In this document: piece after piece, positions 25,314 through 33,076 of the stretch
Layout of the letters: each line of letters begins with the position of its first letter
How positions within the stretch are numbered: position 1 is the stretch's first letter
From: Sphingosinicella humi
GTDB taxonomy: Bacteria > Pseudomonadota > Alphaproteobacteria > Sphingomonadales > Sphingomonadaceae
DNA: 64,000 nucleotides
Reading direction: 5' to 3'
NCBI RefSeq assembly: GCF_003129465.1
Contig: NZ_QFFF01000001.1
Span: 2,341,501 to 2,405,500, forward strand
Program-made: the position numbers and the translations under genes
The notes under the pieces: generated by a model
Seen by the model: only the letters and a program-made list of their open reading frames with translations
Database searches by the model: none
Told to the model about the DNA's origin: nothing

Positions 25314-27670
25314 CAGAAGGTCAGCACCGCGTTGAACAGGACCGAATAATAGACATCGTCGCGGTCGCTGTTGGCGAAGAGGTCCTTGAAGCCGTCGCCG
25401 GGGACGAGCGCCGCCGCCGAGGCCCGAAGCACGATGTTCTGGGTCATCTTCGGCCGCCAGATGGTGGCGACGGAGAGGTCGAAGCCGATGTCCTTGGCGA
25501 TGCTGCCTTCGTTGCGCAGCTCCTTGAGGACGGCCGTGTCCTCGAACCAGAGGTGATTGGCGTTGGCGCTGATGCGGAATTCGGGGGTCAAGTCCGCGTC
25601 GACGCCGACGCCGGCGAGGATCGTGCCGGGATTGTTGAAATTCGACTGGCCCTGCTCCTTGGAGGAACGGAGCGAATTCAAAATGCCGTTGCGACCGTTG
25701 ATCGAGACGGCGCGGCCGCCGCCGGCGAAGGGAATGGTCTGGCGGATCCAGTAGCTGGTGTCGGCGCCGGCGAAGATCGGGTTTTCGAAGATCGTGTCGA
25801 AGCCCGCTTCGGTCCCGTTATGGGGGTCGCTGTCGCCGCTGGCGTAGAGGAAGGAGCCGCGGAAGCGGAGCCAGTTATAGTCGTAGCTCGGCTCGGCGGC
25901 GAAGAACCAGGCGCGGATATCGGATTCCTCGCCGGTGAAGATGCTGTCCCGGTCGCGGCCGAAGGCGCCATAGGCCTGCGCCGAGAGGTTGATGCGACCG
26001 ATCCGCCCGTCGGCGGCATAGCCCAGATAGAAGACGTCATAGTCGCGCGCCCGCAGGTTCCCGATCAGCGCCGGGCGGACGGGGAAGCCATTGTCGTCGA
26101 CCTCGATCTCGCCCTTCTCGCGGTTCGCGTTCCAAGTGAGGCTGAGCTGGCTGGTGAGGCCGACGAAGGGAAAGTCCTGACGGTAGACATTGGCGGTGAC
26201 GACCCAGTCGTCGCGCGGCGTCTGCGTCACATCGTTGAGGCCGCTGTTGGTATCCTTTTCCAGCCGCCAGAAGCCGGCGAGATTATACTGCCAGCGATTA
26301 TTGTCGCGGTTGCCGAACAGGCGGAAGCCGAGCTGCTGGTCGTTGAACAGGAAGCCCCGGAAATCGGACTGGAAAGGCTGGATGCCGGCGCGCAGGGAAT
26401 CGAAGTCGTAGCGATCCGAGACGTTGCGGATGTGATAGTCGACGAAGGCTTCCTGCACGCCCAGGAAATGGTCCAGGCGATCGGTGCCCTTGCTCGGCTC
26501 GACGAACAGCACGCGCCGCTCGGACACGTCGACATAGTTGACGTTGTAGGCGAGCGTCAGCCGGTATTCGACGTCCGGCGGCTTGTAGGCGGTCGAACCC
26601 TTGATCAGCGACACGCTGCCGATGAAGGTCTGGGCCAGGACGAGGCTGTCATTCTTGCCGAAGACGTCGATGCTGCCCGGCCGATCGGTCGTCTGGACGC
26701 CGACGGGGATGGGGAAGGTGCGCGGCTCCACCACCGTGTCGGAAATGGCGTTGACGACGAAGAACCAGTCGTCACCTTGGAGGCCGAGGAATTTGGGCGT
26801 CCTGCATTTGGGGAGCCCGGCCTCCCGCCGCCGCGCCTGCTCCGCCTCGGTCGGGATGCAAAGCGGACGATCGCCCTTCAGCGTATTCTGGTGATAGGGG
26901 TCCCACCAGCGTTCCTTGACGATGCCGAGCGTCTCGATCAGGCGCCAGCGGTCCGGCACCGGGATCTGGTCCGTCGGAAAGGCTTCCGGCGGCGGGGAGC
27001 GGAGGGCACCCTCATTGGTCTGCGTCACCTCCGGCGGAAGCTCGCGCTGCGGGACGCCGGGGCGGCGACGGCCGTCGAGCAGCGGGTCGTCGGCGCTGGT
27101 GCCGGCCGGCGGCGCCTCGGTCGAAACCTGCGCCGTTACGGGCAGCACCATGGGATCGACAGCGGCGCTCTCGTCCCAGCTCGACTGAGAGGCCGGCAGC
27201 AGGAGGCCGGGCGGAATGTCGAAGGCGGTCCGTGTCGTTGCGGGAGGTTGCGCATTCGCTTCCGCCAGCCGGACCGGACTCGCATCCGGCGCCGGGAGAT
27301 CGATCTCGATGCTGGCAAGCTGGAGCCTGGCTTCGATCCGTTCCGGGATGATCGGCTTGAGGGCGAGCGGTTCGCCTTCACCAAGGGACGCCAGCATCCT
27401 CTCGCGCCGCTCGCGAAGGACATCGGCGATCTGATCGACATAGACGCGCGGATCGTAATCGCGCTCCTTGGGCGTGGCCGCCGGCAGGGCCTGCGCCATC
27501 GTCAGCAGCAGGGGCGGCGGGGGCAGGGCGCTCTGCATGGTGAGGAGCAGCGTGCCGTCCGCTTCGGGATCGACATTCGGCGGCGGCGCCGCGATCACCA
27601 AGGTCTGCGGATCGATGTCGGCTCCGCCCAACGACGCGACGAGTTGAATGAGGGGGGCGGAGAGCTGCAC
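25313..27670 (-). CDS. Outer-membrane beta-barrel protein of the multiheme cluster
   Basis: 785 residues. The first 250 are Pro/Ala-rich and look unstructured; from about 255 on (PDRWRLIETLGIVKERWWDPYHQN) the sequence alternates polar and hydrophobic residues with frequent aromatic girdles (YRLTLAYNVNYVDVS; QLGFRLFGNRDNNRWQYNLAGFW; YDVFYLGYAADGRIG) and ends in Phe (LFNAVLTF), as outer-membrane barrels do. I do not recognise a named porin family. No signal peptide is visible. The GTG start lies nine bases after, and in the same frame as, the TAG of the HbpS-like gene, so its export may depend on that upstream product, on readthrough, or on a start I cannot see. Its neighbours suggest a conduit for electrons or substrate across the outer membrane (inference). 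Confidence 0.78.
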   Translation of the reverse strand: MQLSAPLIQLVASLGGADIDPQTLVIAAPPPNVDPEADGTLLLTMQSALPPPPLLLTMAQALPAATPKERDYDPRVYVDQIADVLRERRERMLASLGEGEPLALKPIIPERIEARLQLASIEIDLPAPDASPVRLAEANAQPPATTRTAFDIPPGLLLPASQSSWDESAAVDPMVLPVTAQVSTEAPPAGTSADDPLLDGRRRPGVPQRELPPEVTQTNEGALRSPPPEAFPTDQIPVPDRWRLIETLGIVKERWWDPYHQNTLKGDRPLCIPTEAEQARRREAGLPKCRTPKFLGLQGDDWFFVVNAISDTVVEPRTFPIPVGVQTTDRPGSIDVFGKNDSLVLAQTFIGSVSLIKGSTAYKPPDVEYRLTLAYNVNYVDVSERRVLFVEPSKGTDRLDHFLGVQEAFVDYHIRNVSDRYDFDSLRAGIQPFQSDFRGFLFNDQQLGFRLFGNRDNNRWQYNLAGFWRLEKDTNSGLNDVTQTPRDDWVVTANVYRQDFPFVGLTSQLSLTWNANREKGEIEVDDNGFPVRPALIGNLRARDYDVFYLGYAADGRIGRINLSAQAYGAFGRDRDSIFTGEESDIRAWFFAAEPSYDYNWLRFRGSFLYASGDSDPHNGTEAGFDTIFENPIFAGADTSYWIRQTIPFAGGGRAVSINGRNGILNSLRSSKEQGQSNFNNPGTILAGVGVDADLTPEFRISANANHLWFEDTAVLKELRNEGSIAKDIGFDLSVATIWRPKMTQNIVLRASAAALVPGDGFKDLFANSDRDDVYYSVLFNAVLTF

Positions 27671-27679
27671 CGGCGTCGC

Positions 27680-29656
27680 CTATTTGCCCTGGCAGACGTT
27701 CTGCGCGCTGGTGTCGAGGAAGGGCGCGAACGGGCAGTTCACGTAGCGCAGCCTCACCTGGGCATCGCCAAGGTCGACGACGACCTGGTCGGCGCGGATG
27801 GCAGGGTCGGCATTGCCGATGCCGCCGATCCTGAGGCCGCCCTCGTGCAGCCCGAGGAAGCTGATCATGTCGTCCTGGTCGATGCCGTCGCCGGAGACGC
27901 CGATGCCGCCGACCAGCTGGTTGCCGCGAAAGATCGGAACGGAACCGGGAAAGATCTGGATGCCGTTCTCCAGCGGGTTCTGCCCCGTCGCCACGTCGGG
28001 CGCCTGGGTGCAGCGGCGCGGCGTATCGGCTCCGGCGCCGAGGACGAAGGCGGCGTGCTGGCGGATATTGGCCTCGACCAGCGCCGACTGGAGTCCGGTG
28101 GAGAAGGGATTGAACTCCGTGATCGGGCGCGAGAAGGGTCCGTGCGGCCGGCCGAGCTCGCCGTCGGGAAAGAAGGGTCGCGAGAGGTTGCCACCGGCTC
28201 GATCGGAAAAGGCGAACTGGCCGGTGAGCGCCGACGGATCGCCGAGGAAAGCCCTCGCCGCCGCCACATACATGCTGACGTCCGGATCGGGATTGGCCTG
28301 GAGCGACCGGGCGGCGCGGGCGCTGGACAGGAAGGTGGCCGTGCGCGCCTTCTGCAGCGAAACGTCGATGCCGAAGATCGGCGCGTCGGGCGCGCGGACG
28401 ATACCCAGCACCTCGCCATGGGTATCGACCAGCGAGATGGAGACCTGGGCGCGGCTGTCCAGCGGCCGCCGGATCTGCGCGCGGGCGCGGCTCATGATCT
28501 TGAACGCTTCCTCCAGAACCGCCTCCACCTCGGCGCGCGTGAGGGGCTGGGAAACGTCGCCGCCGTCGGTGGCGCCGCGGATCGGGTAGCGGTTGGCGCC
28601 GGCGCCGTTGGTGAGGATGAAGGCGTCCGGATTGTCGAATTCGCCCGCCGTGGCGGCGCGGATGCCGGACGCCTCGGTCCCGTAGGCGCGGCCGGCGATG
28701 AGCCCGCTCGTGCTGTCATAATAGCCGCGAACCGAGGTGAGGGCGCCCGCCTGGCCGTCGATAGCCGAGAAGGCCAGGGCGCTGGCCGGGTTGCTGAGGA
28801 GGTCCGCCCCGGCCGCGTCGGTGAAGCGCAGGCTGGTGCCGTCCACCGTGATGCGGTTGGCGCGGATGGCTTCGGGCGCGGCGAATCCCGTCGTGGCCGC
28901 CAGCGCGATGATCTCTTCATCGTCCTTGTCGACGTCCTGGACCTCGGGGTCGAAGCCGTAGACGCCGTCGGCCATGACGCCGACGCCGCCGACCAGCACG
29001 CCATTCTTGTAGAGCGGCAGCCCGCCGGGATCGGCGGAAAGGCCGAGCGGCGAGCGCTTGGGGCCGATGAAACCGTCCGAGCCGGTGTTGCCGTTGAAGC
29101 GTGCAGCCAGATCGGAGCAGGGGAGCTGGCTGAACTGAACGCCGAACAGCGGTCCGCTTTCCAACCCCTGCGTCGCTGCGGAGGGGGGGAAATGCTCCTG
29201 CACGATCATCGACGCGGTGCGGGTCGAGAAGGCATTGCCGCCGGAGGAGAGATAGGCGCCGGTGATCGCCTTGGCGATGGCGCCGGCGACGGCGGCCGGA
29301 AGGTCGACGCCCTGGAGGTCGTGCGTGCTGCCATTGGGGCCGCGCGGCACGAACAGGCGCTGGTTCGCCCCGTTCATCGTGAACACGGCCAGGATGTTGC
29401 CGACGCGATCAGAGACGGCGATGGTCGCGGGACGCTTGCGGGCGTTCGCCTCGGCGACCGCCTGGGCGATGATGCGGCCGACATCGGCGGAGCTGAGCGC
29501 TTCGCGCGCCGGAACATCGTAAAGGCGGGTGGGCGTCGGCGCGGGCGTGGGGGTCGGCGTTGGCGTCGGCGTCGGGGTCGCGCTGCCGCCGCCGCCTCCA
29601 CAGGACGCGACCAGCAGCGAGGCGATGGCGAGCAGACTGGCGGCGGAATGGCGCAT
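27680..29656 (-). CDS. Tandem HbpS/GlcG-domain lipoprotein
   Basis: 658 residues. A lipoprotein signal ends in SLLVASC (Cys19), followed by Gly-rich and (Pro-Thr)n linkers to about residue 43. Two GlcG/HbpS-type (DUF336) domains follow: the first with SSADVGRIIAQAVAEANAR and ATIAVSDRVGNILAVF, the second from about 370 with LTRAEVEAVLEEAFKI and VSISLVDTHGEVLGIVR. Each shows the family's late segment (GGVGVMADGVYG; GGIGVSGDGIDQDD). This family includes heme-binding sensors and glycolate-utilisation proteins of unclear role; here the cytochrome context favours heme binding. Anchored by lipid to a membrane. Its ATG shares a base with the stop of the pentaheme gene, so they are coupled. Confidence 0.85.
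   Translation of the reverse strand: MRHSAASLLAIASLLVASCGGGGGSATPTPTPTPTPTPAPTPTRLYDVPAREALSSADVGRIIAQAVAEANARKRPATIAVSDRVGNILAVFTMNGANQRLFVPRGPNGSTHDLQGVDLPAAVAGAIAKAITGAYLSSGGNAFSTRTASMIVQEHFPPSAATQGLESGPLFGVQFSQLPCSDLAARFNGNTGSDGFIGPKRSPLGLSADPGGLPLYKNGVLVGGVGVMADGVYGFDPEVQDVDKDDEEIIALAATTGFAAPEAIRANRITVDGTSLRFTDAAGADLLSNPASALAFSAIDGQAGALTSVRGYYDSTSGLIAGRAYGTEASGIRAATAGEFDNPDAFILTNGAGANRYPIRGATDGGDVSQPLTRAEVEAVLEEAFKIMSRARAQIRRPLDSRAQVSISLVDTHGEVLGIVRAPDAPIFGIDVSLQKARTATFLSSARAARSLQANPDPDVSMYVAAARAFLGDPSALTGQFAFSDRAGGNLSRPFFPDGELGRPHGPFSRPITEFNPFSTGLQSALVEANIRQHAAFVLGAGADTPRRCTQAPDVATGQNPLENGIQIFPGSVPIFRGNQLVGGIGVSGDGIDQDDMISFLGLHEGGLRIGGIGNADPAIRADQVVVDLGDAQVRLRYVNCPFAPFLDTSAQNVCQGK
29526..29580. 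repeat. Low-complexity GGCGTC/GGGGTC tract coding a Pro-Thr linker
   Basis: A run of six-base units (GGCGTCGGC, GGGGTCGGC and variants) encodes the (PT)n linker behind the lipid-attachment site of the HbpS-like lipoprotein. Such tracts can gain or lose units by slippage without loss of frame. Confidence 0.7.
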
Positions 29657-31038
29657 CAGCGAAGGCTCCTGATCGCGGACGCCGCCCGGCCGAGGCTCGC
29701 GCGGAATTCGCGAGGCCGGTAGGCGTTGGGATCGCGCACCGCCCGATAGGCGGTGTTGAGGTCGCCGCGGATGGATTGGGCGGCGCCCGGCCCGACCGCG
29801 CCCATGTTCACGAGCGCCGACAACAGCGTGTCGGTCGCCATCACCGCCTGGACGCTGCCGGCATAGTCGGTGAAGCGGTCGGACACCGCTTCATGGGTGA
29901 TCGCATCGACGATGGCGAAGGCCTGGGCCGGGCCGAGATCGGCAGCGGCGAAGGCGTTGGCGAGGGCGCGGGCGCTGTCGCGGAGCGTGACTGCGGCGGC
30001 GACGGCGGCGGCGCGATCCTTGGCCATCGCCTGGTGGAAGGCGCGGCTGTCGCGAGTGAAGCGGTCGGCGAGGCTCGGCGCCACCACCTTCGCGGCGGCG
30101 GCCAGCATGATCATATTCTCGTCGTTATAGGGCGGCATGCCCTCCGGGATCGGGCGGCCGGGATTGTCGAGCGCGGTCGGCGCGAAGCGCGGGTCGTCGG
30201 AAATGGGACGATGGCAGCTGTGGCAGTCGAGGAAATAGAATTCCGGGAACATGCCTTCCATGCCGCGCCGGGCGTCGGCGAAGAGGCTGAGCGAGCGGTC
30301 GAGCGCCATGGCCTGGCCGACGGCCCACATCTTCACCGGGTTGGTCCGGCCCTTGCGGGCGGCATAATCGGCGTCTTCATTGTGATGCTGCTGGAGGGTC
30401 GAGAAGAGATCGAGCTCGAAGGCGATGCGCGGGTGGCCGGCCGCCATGATGCGATGGCTGACGAACTGGCCGGAGTCGGCCGAGCCGAAATGGCAGTCGA
30501 GACAGACGCTGGCGCGCGCCTTCGGATTGTCGAGCGGGATCATGCCGCGCGACACGTTGGCGGCGTGGTTCGCGCCCACGGCATAATGGCTGGAGAGCCA
30601 GCTGGAGGCGGCGCCGTGACAGGCCTCGCAGCCCACTCCGTCCGAGGTCTGGAAACGGGCGCCGCGCGATCCGCCGGCCGGGGTCGCATGGCAGCCGAGG
30701 CACATCGGCGCGCTCGTCGCCTCGCCGATGCCGAGCCGCTGGGCGATGGCGCGCGAGCGTGGCTCGGCCAGGACCTGCCAGGCGCGGCTATGCGCCCCCG
30801 ACGGGCTGGACGGGTCCTGCCAGATCATCAGCTCATCCTGGCGCACGATCTTGCCGTCGGCTTCGGAGCGGCCGTGGCAGGTGGTGCCGCCGCAAGTGGC
30901 GACGCCCACCACCGTTCGCCCCGCCGCGGTCTGCGCGGTGGCGACGGCGGCTTCGGGCCGGACTAGAAACAGGACGAGCAGCACGAGCGCGAGGCCCGCG
31001 GCTCCACAGATTATCGCCAGACTGCGATTGCGCCCCAT
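29656..31038 (-). CDS. Membrane-anchored pentaheme cytochrome c
   Basis: 460 residues. An uncleaved-looking N-terminal helix (LAIICGAAGLALVLLVLFLV, 7-26) anchors a periplasmic domain with five heme sites. The first is C49-GGTT-C54-H, a CX4CH spacing; the others are CLGCH, CEACH, CLDCH and CHSCH. Extra conserved His (SSHYAVGANHA, SHRIMAAGHPR, QQHHNEDAD) can serve as distal ligands, in a layout like cytochrome c554 and related multiheme proteins. The C-terminal third is helical with no heme sites. It is the first gene of the four-gene minus-strand operon, so it may take electrons from the inner membrane and hand them to the outer-membrane part (inference). Confidence 0.87.
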   Translation of the reverse strand: MGRNRSLAIICGAAGLALVLLVLFLVRPEAAVATAQTAAGRTVVGVATCGGTTCHGRSEADGKIVRQDELMIWQDPSSPSGAHSRAWQVLAEPRSRAIAQRLGIGEATSAPMCLGCHATPAGGSRGARFQTSDGVGCEACHGAASSWLSSHYAVGANHAANVSRGMIPLDNPKARASVCLDCHFGSADSGQFVSHRIMAAGHPRIAFELDLFSTLQQHHNEDADYAARKGRTNPVKMWAVGQAMALDRSLSLFADARRGMEGMFPEFYFLDCHSCHRPISDDPRFAPTALDNPGRPIPEGMPPYNDENMIMLAAAAKVVAPSLADRFTRDSRAFHQAMAKDRAAAVAAAVTLRDSARALANAFAAADLGPAQAFAIVDAITHEAVSDRFTDYAGSVQAVMATDTLLSALVNMGAVGPGAAQSIRGDLNTAYRAVRDPNAYRPREFRASLGRAASAIRSLR

Positions 31039-31143
31039 GTCTTTCCCCCACGCCGCCTGGTCTTTGCCGAGCGGGCGCCCACCGGTCCATGACTAGGCCA
31101 AAGTCGTGCATCCTTTCAAGGCTGGACGGCGATTTTCATCGAC

Positions 31144-31173
31144 TTGACGATCGTTGGAACAAAGCCCGATACA
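31144..31173 (+). promoter_or_regulatory. Candidate promoter for the acetolactate-synthase-like gene
   Basis: TTGACG at 31144-31149 and GATACA at 31168-31173 (18-base spacer) lie about 100 bases before the chosen start at 31273, inside the 234-base gap between the divergent cytochrome operon and this gene. The -35 fit is good and the -10 is moderate. Confidence 0.35.
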
Positions 31174-31272
31174 CAACTGCGGGGGGAAGAGGCCGATCGC
31201 GTACGTCTCAGCTCGCCGAAGTGCTTGCGTCGACAGTTCGTCAAAAAACACAAGATCAGCGGAGACGGCGTT

Positions 31273-32922
31273 ATGGCTATCAAGGCCTCGGACCTGTTCA
31301 TCCAATGCCTCGAAGAAGAAGGCGTCGAATATATCTTCGGCGTTCCCGGGGAGGAAAATCTCGACTTTCTCGATAGTCTCTCCCGCTCCGACAAGATCAA
31401 ACTGATCCTGACGCGGCACGAGCAGGGCGCCGGATTCATGGCGGCCACTTATGGGCGACATACCGGCAAGGCCGGCGTCTGCCTGTCGACGCTTGGACCG
31501 GGCGCGACCAACTTCGTGACCGCCGCCGCCTATGCGCAATTGGGCGGCATGCCGATGATGATGATCACCGGGCAGAAGCCGATCAAGAAATCGAAACAGG
31601 GCCGCTTTCAGATATTGGACGTGGTCGCGATGATGGGGCCCATCACCAAATATACCCATCAACTCGCTTCGTCCGACAATATCCCGAGCCGGGTGCGGGA
31701 GGCGTTCCGCCTGGCCGAGGAGGAGAAGCCGGGCGCCGTCCATCTCGAGCTGCCCGAAGACGTCGCCGACGAGCACACCTCGTCACGGCCGCTGAAGGCG
31801 AGCCTGCATCGCCGCCCTACCGCCGACGTGAAGGCGGTCCGCGCCGCGGTCAACGCGATCGAGAAGGCGCGCTCGCCGGTGCTCGTCATCGGCGCCGGCG
31901 CGAACCGCAAGATGACCAGCCGGATGCTCGGCCAGTTCGTCGAGAAGACCGGCATCCCCTTCGTTACGACGCAGCTGGGCAAGGGCGTGCTCGACGAGAC
32001 GAGCCCGAAGTTCCTCGGTTGCGCCGCGCTGTCGGCCGGCGACTTCGTCCACCGGGCGATTGAATCGGCGGACCTCATCATCAATGTCGGTCATGACGTG
32101 ATCGAGAAGCCGCCCTTCTTCATGAAGCAAGGCGGTACCGAGGTCGTCCACATCAGCACCAAGACGGCGGAGGTGGACCCGGTCTACTTCCCGCAGATCG
32201 AGGTCATCGGCGACATCGCCAATGCCATCTGGCAGATCAAGGAGGATATCCTCCCGCAGGGCACCTGGAATTTCGACACGATGATGAAGGCGCGCGCTGC
32301 CGAGATCGCCCACCGCGATTCCATGTGCGACGACATGCGCTTTCCGATCTTCCCCGCCTGCCTCGTCAAATTCATCCGCGATGCGATGCCGGCGGACGGC
32401 ATCATCTGCCTCGATAACGGCGTCTACAAGATCTGGTTCGCGCGAAACTATCCTGCGCGGATGCCGAATACGGTGCTGCTCGACAACGCCCTGGCGACGA
32501 TGGGAGCGGGGCTTCCCTCCGCCATGGCGTCCAAGATGGTGCATCCGGGCCGCAAGGTGATGGCGATCTGCGGCGACGGCGGCTTCATGATGAACAGCCA
32601 GGAGTTGGAGACGGCGGTCCGCCTCGGCCTTGATCTCACCGTGCTGATCCTCAACGACAACAGCTACGGCATGATCCGCTGGAAGCAGGCCAATATGGGC
32701 TTCGAGGATTGGGGCCTCACCTACGGCAATCCCGACTTCGTCAAATATGCCGAGAGCTACGGCGCGAAGGGCCATCGCGTCACCAGCGCCGACATGCTGC
32801 CGGGCCTGCTCAGGGAATGTCTCGACACGCCGGGCGTCCACCTCATCGACTGTCCGGTCGACTATGCGGACAATGACCGTATCCTCAACAAGGAGATCAA
32901 GGAGCTGAGCGCGGCGGTGTAG
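31273..32922 (+). CDS. Acetolactate synthase large-subunit-type ThDP enzyme
   Basis: 549 residues from the ATG at 31273 (GGAG upstream). Thiamine-diphosphate enzyme fold: the catalytic Glu50 in LTRHEQGAGF, CLSTLGPGATNFVTA, the GQKPIKKSKQGRFQ loop, and the ThDP/Mg motif from CGDGGFMMNSQELE (near 433) to NDNSYGM. It resembles biosynthetic or catabolic acetolactate synthases (pyruvate to 2-acetolactate), but no regulatory small subunit follows, so it is either an AlsS-type catabolic enzyme or a related 2-keto-acid enzyme. An aldehyde dehydrogenase gene lies 154 bases downstream in the same direction and probably belongs to the same pathway. Substrate not determinable from sequence. Confidence 0.85.
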   Translation: MAIKASDLFIQCLEEEGVEYIFGVPGEENLDFLDSLSRSDKIKLILTRHEQGAGFMAATYGRHTGKAGVCLSTLGPGATNFVTAAAYAQLGGMPMMMITGQKPIKKSKQGRFQILDVVAMMGPITKYTHQLASSDNIPSRVREAFRLAEEEKPGAVHLELPEDVADEHTSSRPLKASLHRRPTADVKAVRAAVNAIEKARSPVLVIGAGANRKMTSRMLGQFVEKTGIPFVTTQLGKGVLDETSPKFLGCAALSAGDFVHRAIESADLIINVGHDVIEKPPFFMKQGGTEVVHISTKTAEVDPVYFPQIEVIGDIANAIWQIKEDILPQGTWNFDTMMKARAAEIAHRDSMCDDMRFPIFPACLVKFIRDAMPADGIICLDNGVYKIWFARNYPARMPNTVLLDNALATMGAGLPSAMASKMVHPGRKVMAICGDGGFMMNSQELETAVRLGLDLTVLILNDNSYGMIRWKQANMGFEDWGLTYGNPDFVKYAESYGAKGHRVTSADMLPGLLRECLDTPGVHLIDCPVDYADNDRILNKEIKELSAAV

Positions 32923-32952
32923 ATACGAACCGCGCGGGGAATGAAACCATTT

Positions 32953-33060
32953 CGCTCATCCTGAGGAGGGACTGAGCCTGGCGAAGGCCCGTCTCGAAGG
33001 GCCGTGTATGTCCTTCGAGACGCCGCTTCGACTTCGCTCAGCGGCTCCTCAGGATGAGCG
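32953..33060. repeat. REP-like inverted repeat, family B
   Basis: Arms CGCTCATCCTGAGGAG (32953-32968) and CTCCTCAGGATGAGCG (33045-33060) are perfect complements and contain inner complementary parts (GTCTCGAAGG / CCTTCGAGAC). This element type is widespread in alphaproteobacterial intergenic DNA. It ends 16 bases before the aldehyde dehydrogenase start and is in frame with it, so gene callers may wrongly extend the protein into it. Confidence 0.85.
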
Positions 33061-33076
33061 GGAAGAGAGACAGACG

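Noticed and set aside
29526-29580. Tandem six-base repeats considered as a CRISPR or regulatory array
   Set aside because: They are an in-frame Pro-Thr linker in a lipoprotein; no spacer pattern exists. No CRISPR array was seen in the window.
25553-29722. A 1389-codon open frame on the + strand
   Set aside because: It is antisense to the barrel and HbpS-like genes, is very rich in Arg/Gly/Ala/Asp, and has no domain pattern; high GC creates such frames.
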